A stretch of DNA of 49,216 nt from an uncultured bacterium (GTDB lineage Bacteria > Verrucomicrobiota > Kiritimatiellia > RFP12 > UBA1067): NCBI GenBank assembly GCA_902800055.1, contig CADCCW010000024.1, positions 1 through 49,216 on the forward strand, written 5' to 3'. Within the stretch, counting starts at the first letter, position 1, and each line of letters opens with the position of its first letter. A program made the translations under genes and the position numbers. This document shows, piece after piece, positions 34,601 through 41,983 of this stretch. The notes under the pieces are model-generated. The model was not told where the DNA came from and made no database searches. It saw only the letters and a program-made list of their open reading frames with translations.

Positions 34601-36808
34601 CCGCCAGTCGAAGTTCTCGTACTCCTCGCTGGTCAAGTAGGCTTGCAAGTCGCTGAAGGTCGGACTCCTCTGCGTCGGGGGCGAATACGTACGGTAGTTG
34701 ACGAAGTCTTCGTCCTTCAGCACCGTCCACGTCGCGCAGGACGCGTTCGTGATAACCGATGCGCAGTAGAAGTAGCGGCCAAGGTTCTTATTGCCGAAGT
34801 TCGAGTCAGCCGTGCTGGAGGTGGTGTTGTAGTTGCCGTAGGCAATGCAGTTCACCACCTTCGCGCTGGCGTTGTTGATGACGATGCCGCATGCCTCGCC
34901 ATAGCGCGAATATCCGCCGGTCACCGTGCAGTTCACCATCGTGACCGCGCCGTTGAGGTAGACGCTGCCGCGGTTGCGGCCATTGTCGTTGTCGTCCCGG
35001 TTGTTCTTGAAGAAGCAGCTGTCGACGACGCCGCCCGAGGCGTAGAGTCCCATACCATAGCTTTCCGCCGTACCATTCCAGCCGCCCCAGTTGGCCCTGC
35101 CGTTCACCACGTAGCAGCGCTCGAGCCGCCCGCCCGACATCCAGACGTTGCCGCCGTTGCCGTAGCCCTTGCTCGGGGCGACGCGGCCGTCCTTGATGAC
35201 GCAGTCGGACACCGTGCCCGCCGTCATCTTGATGTGCCCGCCCTGTCCACCGTTCGTGCGAAGGCCGAAGTTCGTGATCGTCAAAGTCGACACCAGGGCC
35301 TCGTCGTGCGAAAGCGTGAAGGCGCGCTTGCCGACAATGCCGTCGTTGATGATGACGCCCTCGCGGCTCGCGCCGATTACGGAAATCGCCTTGTCGAGGA
35401 CCAACCCCGACTCTGTGTAGGTGCCGTTGGCGATGTTGATGACCGCACGCCCGCCGTTCAGGTCGATTGCCGCGGCGGCCTTCTCGACCGCATTGGAAAC
35501 GGTGGCGAAGGGATGCTCCTCGCTGCCATCGTTATCATCGCTACCGGTCGTCGCCACATAGTAGGCCGAACCGAAACTGGCCGTCAACTCGAACGGCGCC
35601 GTCGGCGTAAAGGTAAAAGATGCGGACATATCAGAAACGCCCGTAGGCAGATCTCCCGACCACTTGATGAACCCATTCCCTGCGTTCGGCGTTGCCGTCA
35701 GGGTGACAGGGGTATTGACCGCGAACCAGGCGGTGCCGGACGGCGAAACCGAGCCGCCAACACCGGCCGTGACCGTGCCCTTGACCGAACTCACCGCCCA
35801 CTGCCACACGAGGCGACGGTATTCAGCCGGCGACGGATGCGTGTAGGCGAAGGAGGTCGCCGACCCTGACGAATCCTCGTTGCCGTCGTAGTCGTAGAGC
35901 TTCCAGCCGATGCAGGTATACTCTAGATTCTCGGATGCGTTCGTCACTACTGGCGTGCCGCAGGAGACAGACTCCGTCTGACCGGCCGTGAGATTGGACA
36001 GGAGCCCGTAGGCAGGAGATGGAGTCCCGATATCGGCAGGCGATCCTTGGATGTCGAGCAGGCCGTCGGTGTTGAAGAACGAGTCGTCGTAGTAGTGGCC
36101 TTCGGGTCCGGCGGTGAACACTCGGCTGTCGGCGGGGGCGGCGGCGGCATATTTGACAGTCAACGTTGCCCGGTTGTCGCAGATGTCCGCCAGCGTCGCC
36201 ACGCCGTTCGCATCCTTGCACGGGACGAAGTAGTGGATGAGCTCGCCCGACCGCCAGACCTTGAAGGAATAGAGCTTGTGCTTGCCCCAGTTGTTAAGGC
36301 TGTTGTCAATGCCGTTCTGGTGCGACGCAAACAGCTGGAGCGGACTGCCGGCGGCGGTGAATCCCGCAACCTCAGTATGCGTCTGCCCCTCGCCGCCGGA
36401 CCAGGTGATCTCATTGCGATCCACGGTGACGGTGTATTTCGTATCCTCCGCAACCGCAGGAGTCAGATAATTGCCGGCCGCATTGCTGTAGTCGAAGCGG
36501 AACTTGTAGCCGCTGCTGTTGAGCAGAAAGAGCGTCCAGCTCGCGTTGTTCGCGCCGGAGCCGACACGGGCGCACCAGACCGCCTGGTTATTGTTGAGTG
36601 TCCCGTTAGGCCACTCTACCACCACCTCGACCTTGTCGGCGGAGGGATTCGGCGTGTAGTCCGTCGTGATTCGGACATTGCCGTTGCCCAGGATGTACTG
36701 GACTTCGGTATATCCGGCCGGCAGCGTCCCCGCCGCCCACGCGCTCGCCGCGCCCAGCGCAACCGCGGCACACACAATACCACACGCAAGTTTCTTGACC
36801 ATGTTCAT
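31613..36808 (-). CDS. Giant exported surface protein with triplicated beta-helix/PKD unit (1731 aa)
   Basis: The start is ATG 36808, with the same signal peptide and leader as the 1860-residue protein. Order: LamG-like domain (about 28-225), xCTGWKLY module (about 295-340), InlB/Flg_new-like repeat domain (340-415), beta-helix 1 (416-780), PKD 1 (786-870), beta-helix 2 (872-1249), PKD 2 (1253-1343), beta-helix 3 (1343-1722), end NQGFFIRLR. The helices carry the repeated rungs GGNVWMSGGR, SCGMGLYATGGVIDSCFFKD and VNCTVTGG, and each ends in a GCWEY/GCWEV strand. It probably displays glycan-binding or adhesive surfaces outside the cell; an enzymatic role is possible but no active site is recognised. 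Near-identical internal DNA repeats make length variation likely. Confidence 0.8.
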   Translation of the reverse strand: MNMVKKLACGIVCAAVALGAASAWAAGTLPAGYTEVQYILGNGNVRITTDYTPNPSADKVEVVVEWPNGTLNNNQAVWCARVGSGANNASWTLFLLNSSGYKFRFDYSNAAGNYLTPAVAEDTKYTVTVDRNEITWSGGEGQTHTEVAGFTAAGSPLQLFASHQNGIDNSLNNWGKHKLYSFKVWRSGELIHYFVPCKDANGVATLADICDNRATLTVKYAAAAPADSRVFTAGPEGHYYDDSFFNTDGLLDIQGSPADIGTPSPAYGLLSNLTAGQTESVSCGTPVVTNASENLEYTCIGWKLYDYDGNEDSSGSATSFAYTHPSPAEYRRLVWQWAVSSVKGTVTAGVGGSVSPSGTAWFAVNTPVTLTATPNAGNGFIKWSGDLPTGVSDMSASFTFTPTAPFELTASFGSAYYVATTGSDDNDGSEEHPFATVSNAVEKAAAAIDLNGGRAVINIANGTYTESGLVLDKAISVIGASREGVIINDGIVGKRAFTLSHDEALVSTLTITNFGLRTNGGQGGHIKMTAGTVSDCVIKDGRVAPSKGYGNGGNVWMSGGRLERCYVVNGRANWGGWNGTAESYGMGLYASGGVVDSCFFKNNRDDNDNGRNRGSVYLNGAVTMVNCTVTGGYSRYGEACGIVINNASAKVVNCIAYGNYNTTSSTADSNFGNKNLGRYFYCASVITNASCATWTVLKDEDFVNYRTYSPPTQRSPTFSDLQAYLTSEEYENFDWRLRLTSSAIDAGTTDTDYRPAGCATLDLDGNARVSGPSIDLGCWEYDQSYLTCGAYLDGYGTLENGTLTFHATAAGASGAVLYRWDYGNGVTVETPNADHTYSYPAAGYYTARVQASSDGGSTWSDWYTVPTRVAVAPEVMYVDSNCATPTFPYKTRATAANTLGAAVGVLTNNVSVNKTIIGGVEIVVLSGSRSNDTGMFLATAVTIRGESSDPADAEIVDSVVGSRAFTITHPDAVVSNLTISGSGLRTNGGQGGHLKMTAGLVSNCAIKNGRAGASKGYGNGGNVWMSGGRFERCLVTGGTANWGGFSQSESCGMGLYATGGVIDSCFFKDNKTDNSDGNNAAVVYLDGAATLVNCTVTGGLTRNFKGKGSGIYIGNANAKVVNCIACGNYIVTKPNIYHTAAANFGSANYGRYFYCAAAFTNTSCATWTVLKDDDLVKFRTFSGTKDTELSAYFGSEEYAGFDWHQRLSSPLVEGGTTDPDYRPADGATLDLDGNPRVAGTSIDIGCWEYAQSQFTCGGSLSKYGALESETVTFNGFAAGPSIDVVFRWDYGNGVTEETQEAHHSYSYPAAGYFTVKVQASPDGGNTWTDWFTVPTRIAVAPAQMFVDSNCATPAFPYKTRATAANTLGAAVGALTNNVSENQTVVDDVDIVVLKGSRSNDTGFFLATAVRIRGESVNPADAEIVDDVVGSRAFTITHPDVVVSNLTISGLGLRMTAPPCNGEGGHIRMTGGLVANCVIKNGRASGQKSYGNGGNVWMSGGRVERCLVSGGTANWGTFPNHESCGMGLYATGGVIDSCFFKDNKTDSSDGQNTASVYLNGPVTMVNCTVTGGWTRNYNGRGAGIHIASASAKAVNCVAYGNYIGKGTITSTAVANFGNANYDRYFYCGAAFTNASCATWTMLTDADFVKYSSFTGSTEAQLKTYFGSEEYSTFDWHQKRHSQLIDRGTTDTAYRPADSSAVDLDGNLRVDDKTIDLGCWEVYSNQGFFIRLR
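31640..35560. repeat. Three tandem units of about 1.4 kb inside the 1731-aa gene
   Basis: The same landmark (CGACATCCAGACGTTGCCGC or a close variant) occurs near 32316, 33732 and 35136, about 1.4 kb apart, each in the same place of a beta-helix unit. The units are highly similar at DNA level with scattered differences, so recombination between them can add or remove units. Confidence 0.8.
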
Positions 36809-36887
36809 CTGGATCCTCCAGCTGGTTTTTGGGTATGTAAACGGCAAGGGAAGTAGACTATAACGCCCACTCCCGGCAGAATCGTTA
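36789..36887 (-). repeat. Leader-promoter-signal cassette, copy 2
   Basis: Identical over 99 bases to 31351-31449. The conservation of non-coding leader as well as signal codons suggests a recent duplication or gene conversion that placed both giant genes under the same control. Confidence 0.9.
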
Positions 36888-36906
36888 GCGTCGCGGACGA
36901 CCTGTG

Positions 36907-39123
36907 TTAGAGCAGATGCACGGCGAAGCCGCTTACGGGCAGACGGGTGATCTTCAGGAATCCGGCATTCGTGGCGTTGTCGTACTCGGCCTTCACCCAA
37001 TCCGCCGACGCGACGCCGGAGCGGATGCGGATCTCGTCGATCTCGCCCTGGAAGTTGCCTGTGTCGCCCGGCTGCGCGTTGGTGAATCCGCCGAGCCCGA
37101 AGACCGTCCGCGAGGTGCTCAGCGTATCCAGCTGATGATAGTCGCTGCTGTCCTGGGGTATGAGGACGCCGTCCAGGTAGGTCTTGGAAGACGTGCTTTG
37201 GTAGACGCCGGTCACGAACTGCCAGGTGTCCTTCTTGCAACGAGACTTCGCCTTCGTCTGCTCGTCGGTGTCGCCAGCCGCCGCCTTCTGGAACGGCAGG
37301 TACTTGGCCAGATCGCTGTTGTTTGTGTCACCCATCACAAAGCCCTGTTTCCAGTTGAAGAAGATATTGGCGGCTTGGTTGTTCGTGCCGCAGGTCCAGA
37401 TGCGTCCGCTGCCGGAGGCGCAATCCCAGCGACTGGCCGGATATCGGCTCCAGCAGGAGACGGAGAACGGCTGGGAGAAGACATAGCCCGCCCCCTGCGC
37501 CAGCAGCGGATAGTCGCCGTAGATGCCGGCCGCGGAACCCTGCGCGCCGGCGACAACCGTCGGAGCAGTCCCGACCGGCTTGGCGGGATAGTTCGTCGAG
37601 ACCGAGTTGGCATAGCCGCCGATAGTCGAGTCGTAGCGGTCGAGGTGCCAGACGAACTTGTATCCAGCCGCCGTCCAGACGGCGGAAGCTGGCATCGGAG
37701 GCAGAACGGCCAACGGGTTCTTCTTGTGCCAACGCATCGTCACCACCGTATCGCGGGAAAGGCGCGGGACGCTCACGTAGAGCACGGACTCGCCCGCCTG
37801 GTTCCACGAGGCGACTTCGTGAAAGAGCGGCTTGTCGTTCGCGTCGAAGAAGCGGACGTCCGAGCCGTCCACCGCCGCGTCGGCGTATGAGAAGCCGTAC
37901 TTGTTGCTCGCCGTCAGCTTCACCATCAGCGGGAAATTCGTCAGCACCACGCCCGCAGCGAGGTTGGTGGCCGCGATTGTGCAGCCCCTGCTTAGGCTGG
38001 AAGGCTGCGCCATCGGAACGACGAAGCCCGGCTGCAGAGTGGCGTATTCCGCGGCGACCCATTCGTCGGACGAAGCGACGTTGCGGATGCGGGCCTCGTC
38101 GATATAGCCGTTCAACGAATAACTGCCATCTGTGAAGCAACCGAGACCGATACCATTTGTGGGCTTGTGGCTGGCGTAATTGGCGGGGTTGCCGCCGGCG
38201 CTGCCGGTCAAGTTCACCCCGTCGGCGAAGATGAACGAATTCTTGGTGCTGCCGCGGCCAAAGACAGCCGCAGCACAGACCCAGCCGGTGGATCCCGCAG
38301 GATTGGCCTTGTTGTGGTAGCTGTTGCCGCCCATGCAGTAGATGTCGTCGCTGCCAACCGAGATGTTGGCCATCTGGCTGTAGGTGACCCCGGTGGTAAT
38401 GATGCGGCTGTAGCTTGCCGTCTGCCGCGCGTTGACGATGGCGGAGAACACGAAGCCAGGGCCGTTGAGCGTCGTCGACGAGGTTACACCCGCCGGCACG
38501 AGAAAGCCGCCTTTTACGTAGTGTGCCTTCCCGGCTCCGCAGGCGATGTTCATCGCCGTGCCGGTGAGCGGCGTCGGATGCGCGGTGACGGTGGGAGCGT
38601 TGTTCGTTGGGACTGGATAGTTGGCGTCGTCCTCGTCTTGCTTGTAGGCGTGCCAGCCCTTCCCGGAGGCATCAGGGGTGTAGTGCTTGCCTTCACCATC
38701 CTCGAGGATCACGTTCATGTGCCAAACGGCGTAATAGCCGGCGCGGGACCAGACATTGGTCGAATCCGGAGAGACTGGCGCCTCCACCGAGTTGGCCGAA
38801 CAGTGCATGGTGATCGTCGCAGTCGTGGAGAGCGACGGCACGGAAACCCAGACGAGAGACTCGCCGGTCGTGTCCCAGGTATCGACGTCGAAGGGAAGCG
38901 TTTCGTCGTTCCTGTCGGTGAACCAGAGGCAGCTGGCAGTCGGACATTCCGCATAGGAGAAGCCGTCCAGCGCGGCCGGGGAGATGCGCACGAGCACCGG
39001 GAAGTTCTCAAGCTCGGTCGATGATGCGCCGGGGAACGATAGTTCGCATTTGTATTCCGCGAGCGCGCCCAGCACGAGCGCGGCACCCACGACCCCACAC
39101 ACAAGTTTCTTCGCCATGTTCAT
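36907..39123 (-). CDS. Exported DUF2341/LamG surface protein (738 aa)
   Basis: The start is ATG 39123 (MNMAKKLVCGVVGAALVLGA), with GAAGGAAC upstream and an extended -10 promoter at 39148. The protein has two repeats of a DUF2341-like domain followed by a LamG-type concanavalin fold: residues about 25-110 (LENFPVLVRISPAALDGFSY) with LamG to about 360, then about 365-450 (LTNFPLMVKLTASNKYGFSY) with LamG to about 725. Each LamG half ends in a DEARIRNVASSDEWVAAEY- or DEIRIRSGVASADWVKAEY-type strand. Such proteins bind polysaccharide at the surface of gut and marine bacteria. It ends SGFAVHLL, which follows the same short C-terminal pattern as its neighbours. The signal peptide is related to those of the two giant proteins, so the three form a family. 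Confidence 0.8.
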   Translation of the reverse strand: MNMAKKLVCGVVGAALVLGALAEYKCELSFPGASSTELENFPVLVRISPAALDGFSYAECPTASCLWFTDRNDETLPFDVDTWDTTGESLVWVSVPSLSTTATITMHCSANSVEAPVSPDSTNVWSRAGYYAVWHMNVILEDGEGKHYTPDASGKGWHAYKQDEDDANYPVPTNNAPTVTAHPTPLTGTAMNIACGAGKAHYVKGGFLVPAGVTSSTTLNGPGFVFSAIVNARQTASYSRIITTGVTYSQMANISVGSDDIYCMGGNSYHNKANPAGSTGWVCAAAVFGRGSTKNSFIFADGVNLTGSAGGNPANYASHKPTNGIGLGCFTDGSYSLNGYIDEARIRNVASSDEWVAAEYATLQPGFVVPMAQPSSLSRGCTIAATNLAAGVVLTNFPLMVKLTASNKYGFSYADAAVDGSDVRFFDANDKPLFHEVASWNQAGESVLYVSVPRLSRDTVVTMRWHKKNPLAVLPPMPASAVWTAAGYKFVWHLDRYDSTIGGYANSVSTNYPAKPVGTAPTVVAGAQGSAAGIYGDYPLLAQGAGYVFSQPFSVSCWSRYPASRWDCASGSGRIWTCGTNNQAANIFFNWKQGFVMGDTNNSDLAKYLPFQKAAAGDTDEQTKAKSRCKKDTWQFVTGVYQSTSSKTYLDGVLIPQDSSDYHQLDTLSTSRTVFGLGGFTNAQPGDTGNFQGEIDEIRIRSGVASADWVKAEYDNATNAGFLKITRLPVSGFAVHLL

Positions 39124-39147
39124 ATGGTTCCTTCTGTTGATGCGTGC

Positions 39148-39177
39148 ATTATACCAAAATCCCCCTCGCGCGCGCAA
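39148..39177 (-). promoter_or_regulatory. Promoter of the DUF2341/LamG gene
   Basis: Minus strand TTGCGC, an 18-base spacer ending ATTTTGG, then TATAAT (39148-39153), 24 bases before ATG 39123. Immediately upstream begins the first pair of 12-bp repeats, so these could be regulator sites. Confidence 0.6.
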
Positions 39178-39186
39178 GGGCTCCGC

Positions 39187-39411
39187 AAACTGCCGCGGAA
39201 AGTGCCGCGGAGCCCCACCAAAAGTGCACCCCTGCCAGGGCATCCGCGTTGCGGACGACCTTTGGTCGGGGGATATGCGCAAACCGCCGCGCAAACTGCC
39301 GCGAGGGTGTTGCAAACATGATAAAATAGGTCAGACCTAAATTATCACTTCTGCTTCTGACCTACCACCGGATTTATATAAACACCCAAATTGCCGCGGA
39401 AACCGCCACGC
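39187..39411. repeat. Three pairs of 12-bp direct repeats (AAAYYGCCGCGN)
   Basis: Each pair is two 12-bp units head to tail: 39187-39198 with 39199-39210, 39281-39292 with 39293-39304, and 39388-39399 with 39400-39411. The pairs are about 94 and 107 bases apart. No reading frame explains them. They look like binding sites for a protein that contacts two adjacent helical turns, upstream of the promoter at 39148. Confidence 0.7.
39327..39364. promoter_or_regulatory. TAGGTCAGA/TCTGACCTA operator-like dyad
   Basis: Perfect 9-bp arms (39327-39335 and 39356-39364) around 20 bases, with a GTGATAAT sequence inside on the minus strand that could be a -10. It sits between the second and third pairs of 12-bp repeats. 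Confidence 0.45.
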
Positions 39412-39539
39412 GTTGATACCATGAGATAACTACAGGTATTGATGCCATCATGCTCAGAAGCGTATCTTGCCGCGTTCACAAGGTGTCGGCAACTCGTCGA
39501 CAACATGTCGGCAAGTGGCCAGAAAAAGCGGGGTCCATA

Positions 39540-39665
39540 GTCTCACTGTGAGAATACCCCTGTCTCACCCTGCGACTACCCCCTGTCTCACTGTGAGACA
39601 CCCCCTGTCTCACTGTGAGACAGTATCATATATAGAACATCCATATATCATCCCGAATATCATAA
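39540..39665. other. Four palindromic iterons plus AT-rich tract, origin-like
   Basis: GTCTCACTGTGAGAC, a perfect 7-bp palindrome around one base, occurs at 39585-39599 and 39607-39621, with variant copies at 39540-39554 and 39562-39576. Start-to-start spacing is 22, 23 and 22 bases, about two helical turns, with C-rich spacers. An AT-rich stretch (39622-39665, with ATCATATATAG and CCATATATCAT) follows directly. Iterons next to an unwinding element are the layout of lambda-type phage and plasmid origins, where the array lies inside the initiator gene. A plus-strand frame (39467-39721) runs through the array, but I do not call it a gene. Confidence 0.55.
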
Positions 39666-39745
39666 CCCGCCAAGGGCGGGAGAATGACCGGGTTGCTTGT
39701 CGCTTATTGTTGTTCGGTTGAGGTGGGCTCACGGGGGTAGCGCTC

Positions 39746-39899
39746 TCCCCGCACGGGGGGTTTGATCTGCCCGCACGCGGGGTTTGGGTTTCCCGCACGC
39801 CCCTTTTCCGCTCCCTAGCACCGGCAAACGGATTCCCTAGCACCGGCAAAGCCCTTCCCTAGCACGAGGTTTTTGGTTCCCCATAAACAGGGTTTACCG
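39746..39899. repeat. Second array with 22-bp period (CCC..GCAC units)
   Basis: Six units carry a CCC(C or TA)GCAC core, with GCAC starting at 39751, 39773, 39795, 39818, 39840 and 39862, that is 22, 22, 23, 22 and 22 bases apart. The first three read CCCGCACG, and the last three CCCTAGCAC, two of them followed by CGGCAAA. A seventh, weaker unit covers the stop codon of the membrane protein gene at 39894. Units are diverged from each other but the spacing is kept. Confidence 0.7.
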
Positions 39900-40541
39900 C
39901 AGAGGCGCAAAGCGCGGCTGCACCATCTTGATCATGTCGGCGACTACCAGCGGATTGCGGAAGGTAAAGGCGAGCTCGCCGCCGGAGGCGACGGAAAAGA
40001 ACAGCCCGCCAGGATAGTCGCGGCAGGACTTTAGCTCGGAGGAAAGCTGGATCGCGCGGTCGAGCTCCTTGCCCTGGAAGACAAGCCGGCGGTCGGTCAG
40101 GTAGAAGTGGACGCGCTGGATCTTGCGGCGCAGGTGCCGAAGGCGGGGAAAGGCGACGTCGCCCGGCAAGCCGCGGACGGATACCTCGTCGAAGCCGCAG
40201 CCCTTGCGGACATACAAAGTGCCGCGCTCATGGTAAAACACCTGCTCGCCGTCGGCGAGCTGCAGGCGCCCGCCGCCCTTCGCGAGCGGCTTCAGGCCGC
40301 CGGGCCCGAGGGCCGCGCGCCATTCGGCGTAGCGGGCGGAGTTCTGGCGGCGACGCGCGACGATGCGGAAATGCACCACGACCATGGGGATGAGCAGCCA
40401 GAAGAATGCGAACGCGATGACGATGAGGCCAAGCGCATGCATGAACCACGGCTGGTCGAGGTTGTCCAGGTCCTGGTAGATGAACCAGAACATCCCGCCG
40501 AGGAACACGAAGGCGATCAGTTTTCGCAGGGCATAGATCAT
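39894..40541 (-). CDS. Membrane protein with two N-terminal helices, function unknown
   Basis: A 215-residue protein starting MIYALRKLIAFVFLGGMFWF. Two membrane helices (about 6-22 and 35-60, LIVIAFAFFWLLIPMVVVHF) anchor a cytoplasmic domain of about 150 residues with HFYLTDRRLVFQGKE and GGELAFTFRNPLVVADMIKM, which resembles a PH-like or 'short C-terminal domain' beta fold, though I cannot assign a family. An in-frame ATG further upstream (40577) lies before the -10 box, so 40541 is chosen. The -10 ends 13 bases before this ATG. It follows the esterase gene by 46 bases but has its own promoter. Confidence 0.65.
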   Translation of the reverse strand: MIYALRKLIAFVFLGGMFWFIYQDLDNLDQPWFMHALGLIVIAFAFFWLLIPMVVVHFRIVARRRQNSARYAEWRAALGPGGLKPLAKGGGRLQLADGEQVFYHERGTLYVRKGCGFDEVSVRGLPGDVAFPRLRHLRRKIQRVHFYLTDRRLVFQGKELDRAIQLSSELKSCRDYPGGLFFSVASGGELAFTFRNPLVVADMIKMVQPRFAPLR

Positions 40542-40554
40542 GATTTGCGGGTGT

Positions 40555-40560
40555 ATTATA
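40555..40560 (-). promoter_or_regulatory. -10 box 13 bases from the start codon
   Basis: Minus strand TATAAT, 13 bases, ATG 40541. The expected transcript leader is only about 5-7 bases, too short for a ribosome site. Confidence 0.5.
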
Positions 40561-40587
40561 GCATATTCCGCCCGCAAATATGCACCG

Positions 40588-41172
40588 TCACAGCAATTCG
40601 CGGATCAGCGGCAGGAGAGCAGACTTCACCGTGTCGGCGTTGAGGCGATGGCCGCCTGCGAAGCTGCGCGACATGCCGGGGAAGTGCCGCTCGAAGATCT
40701 CCCTGCCGCCGGCGGTGAGCTCGTCCTGGTCGCCGAAAAGGCCATGGCAGAAGAGGGTGTCCTCCTCGGGAATGTCGTCGAACTGGTGCGCCTCCATCTC
40801 CCGGAAATGCTCGATCGTCTCCTTGTAGACGTGGAACTCGACCGAGCCGTCGCGGCGTTCGTTAAGCCACTTGTACTTGCCGACGTGAAGCACGTGGAAG
40901 AGCCGCGAGGTGTCGAACGACGGATTCACGCAGATGCGCTCGATGCCGCGCATCTGCTGGGCGTAGGCGCCGCCCATCGAGGTGCCGACCACCAGGTCCG
41001 GCGCCTCCTTCGCCACCAGCGCCTTCAGCATCGGCAGCGCCTCGGCGGGGTCGACCGGGATGTCCGGCGCGACGACGCGCACATCGCTCGCCAGGAGCTC
41101 GCGCCGGAGCAGCGCCACGGTGCCGCTGGCGCCGGACGAGGCGAAGCCGTGGAAATAGACGATCTTCTTCAT
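40588..41172 (-). CDS. YqiA/UPF0227-like alpha/beta-hydrolase esterase
   Basis: A 194-residue protein, MKKIVYFHGFASSGASGTVA. The oxyanion HGF motif (about 8-10), the nucleophile elbow VVGTSMGGAYAQQM (Ser at about 65) and a C-terminal His (FAGGHRLN) with an acidic residue in HGLFGDQDE give a full Ser-Asp-His triad. Small esterases of this group act on short acyl chains in the cytoplasm; the natural substrate is unknown. The start at 41172 overlaps the HD gene stop by four bases (ATGA), so the two are translationally coupled. The frame extends further upstream, but that part is an artefact of the overlap. Confidence 0.8.
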   Translation of the reverse strand: MKKIVYFHGFASSGASGTVALLRRELLASDVRVVAPDIPVDPAEALPMLKALVAKEAPDLVVGTSMGGAYAQQMRGIERICVNPSFDTSRLFHVLHVGKYKWLNERRDGSVEFHVYKETIEHFREMEAHQFDDIPEEDTLFCHGLFGDQDELTAGGREIFERHFPGMSRSFAGGHRLNADTVKSALLPLIRELL

Positions 41173-41975
41173 CCGAGCGATTTCTCGGCGAGGTCGCAGA
41201 CTTCGTCCGCCGCCTTGCCGGCGCCGATTTCGCCGAGGAACCGCCGGCGGAAGGCGAGGTGCCCGCGGTCGCGGCAGATTCGCCGCGAAGTCCGGAAGTA
41301 GAGCCCGCTGACCATCCACCCCACCTGGATCAGCACGAAGTCGGCGAGCGAGCGGATGTGCTGGTAGTCGACGGGGCGGCGCTCCGCGATGGCCTTGACG
41401 ACCTCAGGGTTCGGACGGTCGTCCGGCGACAGGTTCCAGAACGCGGTGCGGTCGCGCCGCCAGTCGGTGGTCGCGACGAGGTTCTCCAGCACGCGGAAGA
41501 TGTCGAGCTTGTCCGCGTCCCGCACCGTGTGGGCGACGTCGCGCAGGAGCGCGAGGTCGGCCGGCAGGTCCTCGCCCGCCAGCTCCGGCGGCAGGTCGCG
41601 GCGGTTGTGGTAGAGGACGGCCTTGAGGATTGCGCCGGCGGTCGCGGGGTCGACGCAGACGGCGGCGAGCCAGCCCTTCTCGGCGACGATGTCGTGCGAG
41701 AAGACGGCATGGTCGACGGAGTCGGAGTCGCGGAAGGTGTTGTATCGGCGCAGCTGCTCGTAGCGGCCGGTGTCGTGCAGCAGCGCGGCGGCGCGGGCGG
41801 CGAACGCGGCAAGCGGCGAGAATCCCTCGCCGACGGCGATGGCCTCGGCGTTGCGCACCACCTCGTCGGTGTGGCGGCGCTTAAGCGCCATCATCTCCGG
41901 AAGCGAGCCGTCCGGCGAGCGGTACGAGGCTACGTAACCATCGTAGAGCCTGAGCAGCTCGCCGAACCTGTCCAT
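41169..41975 (-). CDS. HD-domain phosphohydrolase
   Basis: A 268-residue protein, MDRFGELLRLYDGYVASYRS. Metal-binding HD residues are visible: His of KRRHTDEVV (about 34), His-Asp of ALLHDTGRYEQ (about 68-69), His of AVFSHDIVAEK, and Asp of HTVRDADKLDIFRVL (about 155). Family members are nucleotide or phosphoester hydrolases that use divalent metals in the cytoplasm. The exact substrate cannot be read. It starts eight bases after the malic enzyme stop and couples to the esterase, so all three probably share one transcript from the serC promoter. There is no extra sensory or transmembrane part. Confidence 0.8.
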   Translation of the reverse strand: MDRFGELLRLYDGYVASYRSPDGSLPEMMALKRRHTDEVVRNAEAIAVGEGFSPLAAFAARAAALLHDTGRYEQLRRYNTFRDSDSVDHAVFSHDIVAEKGWLAAVCVDPATAGAILKAVLYHNRRDLPPELAGEDLPADLALLRDVAHTVRDADKLDIFRVLENLVATTDWRRDRTAFWNLSPDDRPNPEVVKAIAERRPVDYQHIRSLADFVLIQVGWMVSGLYFRTSRRICRDRGHLAFRRRFLGEIGAGKAADEVCDLAEKSLG

Positions 41976-41983
41976 CGCGTGGC

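Larger units (their letters stand above)
39124..39893. other. 770-base non-coding region of ordered repeats
   Basis: No gene is supported here. Besides the promoter, 12-bp pairs, dyad and two 22-bp arrays listed separately, it contains a GGCTCCGC/GCGGAGCC dyad near 39179-39214, a CGACC-TTT-GGTCG hairpin near 39256-39268, and two TGTCGGCAA repeats near 39480-39520. All lie between the 3' end of a minus-strand gene and the promoter of the 738-residue surface protein. Confidence 0.7.

Noticed and set aside
25788..36808. Autotransporter (type V) reading of the giant beta-helix proteins
   Set aside because: No C-terminal translocator barrel of about 280 residues is present; the proteins end in short GFFIR-like tails.
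36809..37240. Upstream extension of the 1731-aa gene
   Set aside because: The added residues are out of character, overlap the neighbouring gene's 3' end and the duplicated leader, and would place the signal peptide inside the protein.
39467..39721. Plus-strand frame through the iteron array
   Set aside because: It has no ribosome site, and the iteron pitch is not a multiple of three. It may be a relic of an initiator gene but cannot be supported as a gene.
39540..39899. CRISPR array
   Set aside because: The repeated cores are only 8-15 bases with spacers under 12 bases and no cas genes; the units diverge. This does not fit a CRISPR.
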